From Meandrina meandrites (taxonomy: Eukaryota; Cnidaria; Anthozoa; Scleractinia; Meandrinidae), in the NCBI GenBank assembly GCA_963693305.1, contig OY855913.1:24326614-24390613 (forward strand): 64,000 nucleotides of DNA, given 5' to 3'. A program made the position numbers and the translations under genes. Of this stretch, positions 32,010 to 42,740 are shown piece after piece; position 1 is the stretch's first letter, and every line of letters starts with the position of its first letter. Under the pieces are notes generated by a model. That model saw nothing but the letters and a program-made list of their open reading frames with translations. It did no database searches and was not told the DNA's origin.

Positions 32010-33200
32010 ATTAATTTAAAAATAAAAGTCTAACAGAACTGGAACTAAAACTCGCACTCGATCCCGGCAATTCGAGGTAAGCTCGGTCAGTGCTACCACT
32101 TCTTCTTATAGTTTTGTTTGACACATGTATCCCTCTAGCCTTCAGATTATTTAAGTTCGTCGACTAAATGAATACAAGCTACTTTCACACAACATTCCCT
32201 GCCATTGCGTTTCTGATCGCCTCTAAAATACACGCGAGAACATCCACGCAGCGCGCGTTAACATCCGCCGGTGAACTGGGTACCATGTGTTAAAATAACT
32301 TTGGAATCTGAAGGCCTTTATGGGGGATTAAGTCTCTCACTTCATACTCTCTTGATACGGGTTTATACTTGCGCAAACCTTGCGGATAAAGATGATTAAA
32401 AATACCCACGTTACCAAGCTGAAGTTGACCTTGCCTCGCCTGTAGACGTATTAAAGGTCAAATGAACCAAAATTTCGACATTCTTTCTTTAGCGATTTTA
32501 AAGCAACCAAACGCTAGAAGAACTCATTATTAACTAAACTTAAGAAGAAATTTTCCTTTCTGAGCCTTAAAGCGCGAACTATAGCAAAAACTACGAAGAT
32601 TTCCGAAGACTTCACGAAAACGTTTCCAAAATGACCGCGCACTGCAATGGAAGGAATGGATCGAGCTAAGATTGAAAGCTAAGATTGAATTCACTGTTTC
32701 TTTTCTGTACTCGAGAGTCACACAAAACACAAAAATAAATTTGTACACAAAAATTTAACTTGAATGAAAGGGTATTTCTCAATGCAAATTCGAAACTGCA
32801 AAGCATCACGCAGGGTAAAACTTTCAATGAATAAATTCGTGTCGTTTTCAGCTGAAGGAAAATTCAGTGTTGGAATAAATACTGAGCGTTCACACACTGT
32901 CCCTGCGGACACTGTGAGTTCTGTTTGTATTAGCAGTTTTTTGTTCCATATTTATTTAGCCGGTACATGTTATTTAGGGCTCGAAATTAACGGTTGTAAA
33001 CCCAACATAAATACAACATTTGAAGCTTAATTTTATAAGCGTCAAAAAGCACGTGCACGTGCATGGAAGCAGATTATTTGACGAGGATATTGAACTAACG
33101 AACTCAAATTCTAATGCTTGATCATGACCAGCCAAACCAACAAAGTAAAAGTGCTAATAATCATAGCTCTAGGTAGAATAAGAAAGGTCCAAAATGCATA
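32010..33200. other. Intergenic stretch, nothing recognised
   Basis: No gene, element termini or RNA recognised; short open frames lack motifs. It lies immediately downstream of the minus-strand THAP ORF, so part may be its 3' region: a possible donor AG|GTATGC sits 3 bp after the THAP stop. Confidence 0.4.
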
Positions 33201-33203
33201 CCT

Positions 33204-33605
33204 CTAACTTCCTTCGTTTAGCAAAAACCGAACGGACAGTGGGGTCTTTGTGCTTCGGAAGACATTCTTCCCCGTGATTTCTTTTCCGAACAAAAAAGAA
33301 ATAGTCCGCGGCACAGTATCCTCTTTGAGGTGGAGTCTTAGTGGCTTGAAATCAGAACCCAGAAACCTACGTATTGCCAGATTTTCTCTGAAGTAGTCTT
33401 CGGTAAAATGAACCGCACAAATGCGAGAGTTCTTTCCTGGCTGAAATTCTTTTCTTTTCAGTTTCAAAAGCCATTGTTTCCTGAGCTTTGAATTTGCTGG
33501 AAACTTAAGCGTACTTACTTTCGACTTAGAATAATTTAAGCAGTTTAGTGCTGCACAAAACACCATCTTCATCACTAAAACACTTTGAATTTCCCGCAGT
33601 TTCAC
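33204..33605 (-). CDS. THAP-domain zinc-finger protein (short)
   Basis: 133 aa. Residues 13-100 form a THAP domain: CAALNC (the C-x4-C pair), FPANSKLRKQWLLKLKR with the invariant Trp, and ICAVHFTEDYF giving the C-x2-H pair, followed by a degenerate AVPT-like box TVPRTISF. THAP domains are DNA-binding C2CH fingers found in host regulators and P-element-type transposases. The in-frame ATGs at 1, 12 and 14 are all possible; the third (MVFCAALNC) gives the usual spacing. Only about 40 residues follow the domain, so this may be a one-domain gene, a first exon, or a transposase remnant; no transposase domain is visible nearby. Confidence 0.75.
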   Translation of the reverse strand: MKLREIQSVLVMKMVFCAALNCLNYSKSKVSTLKFPANSKLRKQWLLKLKRKEFQPGKNSRICAVHFTEDYFRENLAIRRFLGSDFKPLRLHLKEDTVPRTISFLFGKEITGKNVFRSTKTPLSVRFLLNEGS

Positions 33606-34155
33606 AGCGCACCAATACTGACGTCACAGTTTTATGTTCCGAAAATTCCCCGACAATTTTCCCGAGCGCTCTACGATTATGAAGGCCAAAACTAAGCATT
33701 TTTCAACTTGAAATTTCTCTGTTTTGCAAAGTCCAATTCCTTTGAAACTTCGGAATATGTTTATTTGGTTCTTAATCAACAAATTGGCCTAAAAAAAAGA
33801 AAATTCGAAATTTTGGTTCATTTACAAGAATCAAACAATATGGAAAATTCTTGGCAAGTGCCGAAAAATGGATTTCGCTTATATTCTTACCATAGGTAGG
33901 TCTTTGTGAGAAACAAATACCAGCATACTTAGTTTGGCTGAATATCGATTTGTTTTCGAGAAAATCGATAATCCTTGAAAACCGCCATACTGCCACTTTC
34001 GGAGCTCAAAATTTATGCCGAGTTTCGTAGCTTCACGTGAAAAAAGAAAGCACTCTGGAAGGAAAATACCGGCCAAATGTTGTAGAATGACATCAAATAA
34101 GTACGTCAAAAGCAATTTTTGTCCTTCGTAAAAGCGACGTAATTTTTTTACAGGA

Positions 34156-35632
34156 AACCTACAGCGACCCAAATATAGAAAGCTATTGGCGAGCAGAATG
34201 GGGTGGTGACGTTTATTTTTCTCATGGTACAAAACATAGTAGAGGTGTCATGATTCTTTTCCGTCCAGCAGTTAAGCCAGAAAGCGTCCAAGTAATTTCC
34301 GAAAAAAACGGAAGATTTCTGATCTTAAACGCCACAATCGATGGAGAGGATTTCGCATTTGTAAACATCTACTCCCCAAACGACCAAAATACTCAAGTAA
34401 CGTTTTACGAAAATCTGCTACAGAAATTACGTCCCTTTTCAACGCACAACATTATACTAGGTGGCGATTTTAATTGTCCCCTTGAAAACATCGATAAAGT
34501 AGGTGGTAAGGACATCAGTACAAAGAAGAAAGTAATACATCTTATTAATGAGCTTAGCAACAGCTTAGATCTAATTGACATATGGAGACTACAAAATCCA
34601 ACTGAAACGCGTTTCACCTGGAGCAACAACTCTGGAAAAATAGGATGTCGGCTAGATTATTGGCTTGTTTCATAACGTTTAATTCCCAGTGTCAACAATA
34701 CTGCGATAAAATCATATTTCGACTCTGATCTTTCCCCGATCTTCATAGCATTTAGGCAAGAAAGCAAGTCAGGAAAATCTCGCGGACCCGGCCTGTGGAA
34801 ATTTAATAACTCGCTCCTAGAAAACGAAGACTTTGTGACAAAATTGAAAATAATTCTATGTAGAATACGCCAAAGGAAAGTATCGCCAGTGTACAAGCAA
34901 AAAGCTCTACTGGGAAATGATAAAAATGGAAATTAGAGATTTTAGCATCCGTTTTTCCAAACGCTTGGCACACCGCAAAAAGCCAACTGAAATAAGTCTT
35001 CTCTGTAAACTTCAGCAATTACATAAACGCGTTGATCAGAATCCTAACGACAAAACTTCTGTTGCTGAACTACAACGTACCAAGACCGAATTGCAACGCC
35101 TTGCAGAACACAAAACAAAAGGGGCAATTATAAGAAGTAAAGCCAGGTGGTATGAACTTGGAGAAAAGAACAATAAATATTTTTTCAATTTAGAGAAACG
35201 CTCTTTCAACAGGAAACACATAGAAAAGCTTAAGACCGAGCAAGCGGCGAGTGAAGAGCCTTAAGACATATTGCTGGAAATGGAGAATTTGTATTCGACT
35301 CTATACACGTCAAAAATACCAGCAGAAAAAGACTGCAATGAGACTTCAGGGCACTTTTTTCCCAAGGTTTAAAACATCCCACGGTTAAATAAGGAGCAAC
35401 AGGATCTATGTGAAGGCCTGATAACAGCCGAAGAATGCTGGTCGGTAATTCAATCAGTAGCCAAAAATAAGTCTCCTGGTACGGACGGTTTAACTGCAGA
35501 GTTTTATCTTCGATTTTGGGATGACATAAAGCTTCCATTTCTAGATTGTCTTAACGAATGTTTTGAAAATGGAGAACTGTCCATCTCACAGAGACGCGGC
35601 GTCATTTCACTTTTACCCAAAAAGAACAACTG
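34156..35632 (+). pseudogene. L1-type LINE ORF2 fragment, broken
   Basis: Begins in frame at LQETYSDPNIESYWRAEWGG (endonuclease), continues through GGDFNCPLENIDKVGGKD and RLDYWLVS to a stop at 34673, then by frame changes through a linker (KARWYELGEKNNKYFFNLEK at about 35140-35200) and the start of the RT domain (NKSPGTDGLTAEFYLRFW near 35465-35520), ending abruptly after VISLLPKKN at about 35630. Same clade as the LINE at 1-3420. Both ends are truncated and stops and frameshifts make it non-functional. Confidence 0.88.
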
Positions 35633-35719
35633 TGTTTTACGCAAGTCTCTCGCGACTAGACTTCCGGTAAGTCGAGTCGATACCTAGCCTAGACGACTCG
35701 ACTCTATGCGGGTATATTG

Positions 35720-37250
35720 GACAACCCTCTAATAAAAATTAAAGTAAAAATTAGTGGTTTCAATAATAGTAAAGGTGATCTAATTTATTTGTAATAGCAG
35801 AACTCTCCGATTCAAAAGTGAAATTGTTAATAAATTTGGAGAATTGTTTTAAATTATTTTTAAACGAAGTGACATTATCATAGTCTTTAACGCTGCTGGG
35901 AATTGAGTTCCAGATCATAGCTCCTCTGTGGCGGATAGAGAGTCTGCCTATTTCCATTTTGGGTCTGTCCAGTACCAGTTGTTTTGATCGTCGAGAGTTA
36001 TACGTTTCTGCTTTCACAGAAAACAGTTCGGTTATTTGTGCAGGGCCAGCTTGAAAAAAAGGCTTGGTGGACGTGTTTTAGTATAGCTTTTTTGTACATG
36101 TATGATAATGGAAGCCAGTTGACTTTTTGTAAGATGTTGGTGTTATCTCGGTCTCGCGGTAGATCATGAATAAGCCTAGCTGCTTTTGTGTGGATCTCCT
36201 CTAATTTATTTAATAGCGGTGCGGTGCATCCACCCCATACAGGAATACAATAGGTGACTCCCGGTACAACTGTTTTGAAGTAGATTTCCTCGAGTACTTT
36301 GGGGGGAAGGCGTGGCATTCTTCTCAGAGCTCCAAGCTTTTTTCTGTAACCCTTACATAATTTATCAATGTGAGGTGACCAGGACAATTTATTGTCTATT
36401 TCCACGCCTAGGCAGCAGGTGGAGTTTACAAAATCAATTCTGTTGTCTTCGTATCGGAGTTCTTGAAGGGGGCCGACTAGAGGTTTTGTAGACAGGAGCA
36501 TAGCTTCACTTTTGCCATTATGGATCGAGAGTCTGTTTCTTCTTGACCACCTGTGAATTTGTTTAAAAATTAAGTTCAGGCGCTGGGTGACAGTGTCAAA
36601 ATTGTCGCCGATGCAGTAAGCGGTGGTATCGTCTGCATACATCTCGACCTCACCTTCAGTAACAGCGTCAGGCAGGTCATTAACGTAAATTGAGTACAGC
36701 CTTGGTCCCAGTAAGGAACCTTGTGGAACTCCATAATTTATGGGTTTAGTTGAAGAGGATGAGCCATTAATTATGGTGAACTGAGATCTGTCTTTTAGAT
36801 AGTCCAGTATCCAATTGTAAGAGTCGCCCATAATGCCAACTGCTTGGAGTTTGAAGGGAAGTAGCTCATGCGAGATGGTGTCAAAGGCCTTCCTAAAATC
36901 AATAAATATCGCTCCGACAATTTTATTGTCATCTAGCGCTGCTCTCCATCTTTCGGTCATTGAGATTAGCAGGGTTTCAGTTGATCTGCCTTTCCGAAAT
37001 CCCCACTGTTTGTTGGTGTAGAGGTTGTGTGTCTGAAGGTGCTCGTCTAGCACGCGGCAAAACTGGCTTTCCAGCAGTTTTCCGGGCAGGCTGAGCATAG
37101 AGAGCGGTCTGTAGTTTGCTGGATCGAGTTGGTTACCTTTCTTAAAGATAGCAGCGACGCGAGCCAGTTTCCATTTTGATGGAAATCTGGAAGATTTTAG
37201 GCTTTTACAGAAAATTGTATTGAGGCCGTCGATCAGATACTCAGTTCGAT
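35720..37250 (-). pseudogene. Non-LTR reverse transcriptase fragment (CR1/Jockey-like)
   Basis: A second LINE in opposite orientation. From about 37250: LKSSRFPSKWKLARVAAIFK, NYRPLSMLSLPGKLLE, motif A FIDFRKAFDTISH, GVPQGSLLGPRLYSIYVNDL, YADDTTAY (catalytic YADD present) and the C-terminal YCIPVWGGC region. The main frame is open for 366 codons to 35998, then shifts by one frame near 36010 to finish as YNSRRSKQLVLDRPKMEIGR ... MIWNSIPSSVKD (to 35760). The endonuclease part is missing. The sequence type is nearer the CR1/Jockey/Rex1 group than the L1 fragments nearby. Truncated and frameshifted, so inactive. Confidence 0.88.
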
Positions 37251-37259
37251 CAGATACTC

Positions 37260-38650
37260 AGTTCTCGTCAGGGAAGTTTATTCTCCTAGTGACTCGTATC
37301 AACGTCGGGAACAGAATGAGGTTACGAACGCGCAAACTATACTATTAGAAGCGGTTGCTTTGTCAACGTAACGCGCTGTGATTGGTTAGAATATTCCATC
37401 TACGTGCCGCGGGGTAACTCAAAGAACGGCGGCTTCTATTAAGGGATTACCGAACTTGAACAAAACATTGGCAAACGAACTATCTTACTTTTCCAAAACT
37501 CCAAATGATGGTGAAATGGCCAAAACCTAGATTTAGCACGGCTCGAGAACACCTTTAACTTCAATCACAACGGTTGCTGACCAGGCTAATACGATGTCAA
37601 TGGTTGCGCGTCGTTTACTATTAATTGATCTCATTAAATGACAAAAGCTACTAACAGCATTGTTTTGATACACTTAATTAAATCGAGTCGCGTAGAATCC
37701 TACGCTGGATCTTATTATTCGTTTTGAAGCATAAACAATCCTAAAACGATTACTTTTAAGAAAGAGAAAAATATCTAAGATTGGTACTGGTGGAACGCGC
37801 GCCAGGAAATCGAAGACTTGGAACCTACTTATAGTTGTTTACGCATCCACAAATTAATTGCCAGGATTAAGTAGCATCAAAGCCAATTCACTTCTAAAGT
37901 CAAAGTATTACGCTCCCACGAAGAAGAACAATAGGCGTTTTTGTTGGAGACTAAACTTTCCCACGGTACCAAACTTGTGTTTACAACGCACACTATTGTT
38001 ACTGAGTATTACTAGGATAGCGCGCGCTCCACTCGTACCATATCGATCTACAGTAAAACGACACTCTAATTTGATATAATACTACACACAATTAATTAGA
38101 ACGTGTTCCTTAAGCGCAAATTGCGATCCATTAGTTGAAACATATAAAGTTGTCCAACAAACAGATTAAGGCGGGGGTTCACCTGAAGCCCGTTTTTACA
38201 CCGCTTAACTTGGGTTTAATGCGAATATCTCACTCCCGTTTCAAGCATTCCCAAAACCCACAAAGCTTTGCTTAGCAGTATTTTTTAAATTTTTTGGTGA
38301 TTTTTGGGGATGTTTGGGAAGAGATAGTTTTTCTCAAAGGATTAGTAAATTTTGGAGAAATAAGAAATATTAAAGATTTAATGTGATTTTAAAATTAGAA
38401 TTTCAAGTTAAAATTTAGTAGATGGACACCCAAACAGTACCCTGACAACCTGGGGTGCTCTTGCGTTGGGGTCAACTGTCTGGTGGTGTTCCAAAAATAA
38501 TTTTCTTTCTTCTAACCCTTCTATAAAAACTCTTAAAATTTCACTCAAATCCACCTTTACCCCCACCTTAAGTGTTCAATGTTCACCGAGTTGAATGGAA
38601 CCATTGTTCCACAGTTCATTCTGGTACAAAAGGCCAGGGTTTTTCGATGA
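37260..38650. other. Intergenic stretch, nothing recognised
   Basis: A short direct duplication (CGATCAGATACTCAGTTC) is at 37230-37265, at the LINE truncation point. No gene, RNA or element ends were recognised in the rest. Confidence 0.4.
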
Positions 38651-38654
38651 TTAC

Positions 38655-39407
38655 TTAGGGTGCGTTTCTTTGGGAAAATCCAAATCCGGATTCTTGTATC
38701 CAAAAACAGATTTTGCGTTTCTTTACCTATATCCGAAAATGGATTAATCTCGGATCAATGATCTGAAGAATCCACACTCCGAGTGGATACATCAGATCAT
38801 ATCTAAATCCGGATTTTTAGGATTCATGATCCGTGCGTTTCTTTGGGAAAGGATTCGAAAAAAGTACATTGGCCCAGCGGTCTTTGCTGTGAAAATACAG
38901 GTTCGCTCTTTGTAAACACTGTCATACGGTAAGTTTTCAGGTGCTTATTTCGATCAAAATACAAAAATAATTCACGACAAAAGGAAAGGTAGCTTGATCA
39001 GTATGAAGTGTCATTTTAAACTGGATGCAGGTTTTCTAGAACTCCCAACGTGTGCCTACGGAAGTTGTATCCTTTCGAAATTGTCACGAGTGAAGTTGGC
39101 ATGATCATTTTGCAAACATTCTTCGCTCTCAGATGCGTTTTTGCAACATTGTGCTCCAGACTAAAGAAGAACTATTTCGTCGTGTGATTTTTGTGAAAGA
39201 TTTTGTATGCTGAAATGAATTTAGCTAGGATCCATTCGACGGAAAATAAATTTGTCGTGATAATTTTATGTTCCGTGCAAAATGTGTTTAGGGCGTTGTC
39301 AAGGCAAAAATCCATTTTCGGATTCGTCGTTTCTTTGGGAGCAAAGTATCCGTGTGATCTGAGATCAATGATCCAATTTTGGATTTTCCCAAAGAAACGC
39401 ACCCTTA
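38655..39407. mobile_element. DNA transposon with TTA duplication (PIF/Harbinger-like), 747 bp
   Basis: The left end GGGTGCGTTTCTTTGGGAAA (38658) is the reverse complement of the right end (to 39404), match about 24 bp. TTA lies directly outside both ends (38655-38657, 39405-39407). A 3-bp TWA duplication is typical of PIF/Harbinger. An internal copy of the terminal motif (CGTGCGTTTCTTTGGGAAAG) is at 38831. No ORF. Directly after the right TTA a related-looking end GGGCGCGTTCGTTTGGGATC begins (39408). Confidence 0.85.
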
Positions 39408-39768
39408 GGGCGCGTTCGTTTGGGATCAATCCGGAATAAGAATAATTGGAATAATGCAAGTTAGCGTTCGTTTGGCCACAGACAGACCAAGCGATGGCCT
39501 TGTTAATGATATGCAACGGTCGTTCTCGGTTTGACTCAAACGATCATAATGCCCCGTAAAATCGCTGAATTTGAGATCTTTTGTTCCTAAATTACAATAA
39601 ACTGTAAGCCAGATAAATAAAGATCACTTGCCTAATGTTGATTGTCTGTTTTGCGAGCTTTAGTATGATTTTGGGACGATTAATTCCTCACTTGCCAATG
39701 ACGCCCCCTAGTAGTAGAACATTACATAACAACAACCCGGTTATTCATAAGATACAAGTCTAATCCTT

Positions 39769-42740
39769 AAGTGTTATTGTCAGGGAAAACCGGGCAGGGG
39801 CAAAAGATCGAGGTCACCCGTTTACCTTCATCTTTTCACAGTATAAAAGCTACCTGAAAAGATTAGGAATGGTGGCATTTGCAGAAGTAGACGTTCGTTT
39901 TTCTTCGAGAAATCACCATTCCATTATTTTGGGCCCTCCAGCGGCCAAAAATAACCGAGATTTCGGGCGACTTTGCGTAACCGTAAAACACACTTCGTAT
40001 GACTCCTAAAAGCTCTTGTATTTTTTCTATGACATTGATCCCTTTATAAGTTGATTAAGATATATTAAACCTTCTTTGCTTTAATACTGTGTTTTTTACG
40101 TGGCGCTAAAAATCCCCACTGAATCGTTAATGAATGTCACCCAAATATGAGTCATTTTCAGTCGACTGTTTCACCAAAGTGCGGCAGTTTATTTTTAAAG
40201 TAAAACCATTTCCCGATAGTATTTTGTGCTTTTAACAAAATCCAGTTTAGTTAAAATTGGTATCTAGGAGTAAATCGGAGTAATTGGCATCTAAAACTGC
40301 GTACCATTACGATTTTTAGTTTAAAATATTTCCCGCCAAATTGAATATCATTTTTTCGAGTTTCTGTGTTTGTGGTCCAAAATTAACTAAAAGTAGATCC
40401 GTTGATTTCGGGATCAAGCATTGACACTGTAATATCATAATAAGATATGTAAACTTTTCAAATCTCCTTATTAACACTCGGCTCCTCAGTTAAATGGTTT
40501 TTAATCTGCTAGGAAACTGGAAGCACATATCGCAAAGAGAATCGAGACTTCCCCTAAATTAGTTAAACAAACTTTGAATGAATTTTGTTTACACTCTGTG
40601 TATCCCCCGACTTTACCGAATGCGTGACGCGTCACGAATTAAAAGGGCAGACGACAGGTGTTTCAAAAGGTTTGTTTAGAGTTCTTCTTGGCTTTGAAAT
40701 CATGAACTGTTCTTTCCGATCAGAAGAATCGCCTTGCAGTCAGGTGTTGGAATTGGCAGAAGAATCTACATCTAACAAAGTCTAGAACAATGTCGGTCTC
40801 AGAGACCGCGTCCCTCATGACCAGCAGTCGGGAAAACCACCTGTTGTCAGATGCACAGAAATATACCTGTTGGGTAGTAGTTCGAGTTCTCGCAGCCTTT
40901 CATAAACATAAAATAAGATGTAAGAAACACCGATTCCTCTGGTGAAATTGAAAATAGCGAAAGCTTGCAAAATAGTCTTTGGATGATACGTTGATGTTCA
41001 TGAACTCAGAGAATTGCATGTTAAAAAATACCCGCTTAATCAGACAGTTGTTTTATAAAGACAGTCCTGATCAGCATCAAGAGCTCAGCGTAAATTTTCA
41101 AGACTAGGCATGTTCTATGAAGGATCTTGAAAACATAGACTGTGAGGAATAAACGCTGTGAAGGCTTGATAATGTTTTAGATACATGTGAAACACTGTAG
41201 ACTCGAATACATCTCTATCGGTATTGTAATAATTATAAAGAAAATTAATTCTGATCAAATATACTTAGTCAACTTGGACAGTGAACATGAAAATCGTTTG
41301 TTTTATGAATAATTCAGTTTATGAATCATTTTTTTACGAATAATTCAGGAATTATTAACATATCTACTGAGACAGACGTCAGTACTGAACAATTCATGTC
41401 CACGAGCGAGAGACCACAGTATGTTATCCAATATTTGTCTACTTGAATGGTTCGTAGAATAACGAAAGTAAAACGCAGTTTTTTTTTCCTGACAGAAAAA
41501 AAAGATGATACATTTTTGCACATCGATCAATCTCTCTAACTGAGCGTTTTGTAACATAAATATTGCCTAAGAAATGGTTCTCATTCAAGTTTAATTTTCT
41601 CCTTTGGTAAGACCGCGCTCTCGCTCGCTCGCTCGCTCGCTCGCTCGCTCGCTCGCTCGCTCGCAATCATTTGCACCCTTTGCAAAGAAAAGAATAATGT
41701 AGAACTGTTGAACAATGCAGACTGGTGATACAACCCTAAAAATACGTCGCAGCTCGTGATGGAAACATTTCACAATGATTCATGACCTGAAGAAGAATTT
41801 TTTTGTTGCAGTATTGCCATTTTTGTCAATTATTTTTACATCAGTATATTTCTTGATCATTAGTACTTTTTGGGAGGTAACCCATGCCTCTTAAGCGCGG
41901 CACATCAAGCTTATTCTATCCGGTTGTAAACTAGAAAGTTAGAAATATCGAATAAAGTAAACTGACTCAGTTTAACTTCGCATTTTAATTTTGCGATGGT
42001 TACGATTTTAGCTTTCTATTTCGTTGTCTCATTCATCGGTCATTATTTGGTTTAAAAGACCTCAAAATCATCGTAGAAAAACCAGTGTGTTTACTATTAT
42101 CAACCACATAAGTAGAGTATGTCTGTCTGATTTAAAAGAACTGTTGAACAATGCAGAATGTTGATACAACCCTAAAAATACGTCGCAGCTCGTGATAGAA
42201 ACATTTCACAATGATTCATGACCTGAAGAAGAATTTGTTTGTTGCAGTATTGCCATTTTTGTCAATTATTTTTACATCAGTATATTTCTTGATCATTAGT
42301 ACTTTTTGGGAGGTAACCCATGCCTCTTAAGCGCGGCACATCAAGCTTATTCTATCCGGTTGTAAACTAGAAAGTTAGAAATATCGAATAATGTAAACTG
42401 ACTCAGTTTAACTTCGCATTTTAATTTTGCGATGGATTGGTTTGTTTAAACTCTGATCATTCCTACCTTTCTCTTGGAACTTGTATAACGGATCACAGCG
42501 CGATGGGAAAATACTTCTTTAAGTACTGACTGAGAATGGCGCGAGTTGGTCGTGTTTAAACCCTTTAGGAGTGGATTTAATTATGCCTTTGCTTGCAGTA
42601 GCGCTGTTTTGCTTTACGGGTGAATATGCATCAAAACAAAAGCATTCCTACGTTTTGATATCGTTACATTGACAACAAAAGCGAAACTGTCTCGTGTCCT
42701 TTGTTTATTAAATATTCCCCAGGCATTTTTGTACTCTATT
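39769..42740 (-). repeat. Unit copy A of the large inverted duplication
   Basis: Matches copy B (42737-45265) in reverse complement and copy C (about 46676-50483). Outer end TTAAGTGTTATTGTCAGGGA. Compared with B it lacks about 110 bp near 40490 and contains a second version of about 350 bp (42130-42470 against 41690-42050). The inner version has the B-type variant (CGAATAATGTAAACTG), the outer the C-type (CGAATAAAGTAAACTG). A (CTCG)n run is at 41617-41664. No recognisable gene; short open frames are shared with B or C. Confidence 0.85.
39770..40009 (+). other. Open frame of about 80 codons shared by all three copies (copy A instance)
   Basis: From the unit end, the frame reads VIVRENRAGAKDRGHPFTF ... 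LGMVAFAEVDVRF ... HHSIILGPPAAKNN ... LCVTVKHTSYDS then stop. The same frame is open with few changes in B (minus, ending 45023) and C (minus, ending 50241). No shared ATG lies near its start. I do not recognise the sequence. Because the copies are almost identical throughout, lack of stops is weak evidence of coding. Confidence 0.3.

Noticed and set aside
40585..40785. 66-codon frame shared by copies A and B
   Set aside because: Mostly deleted in copy C and without motifs; identity is explained by recent duplication.
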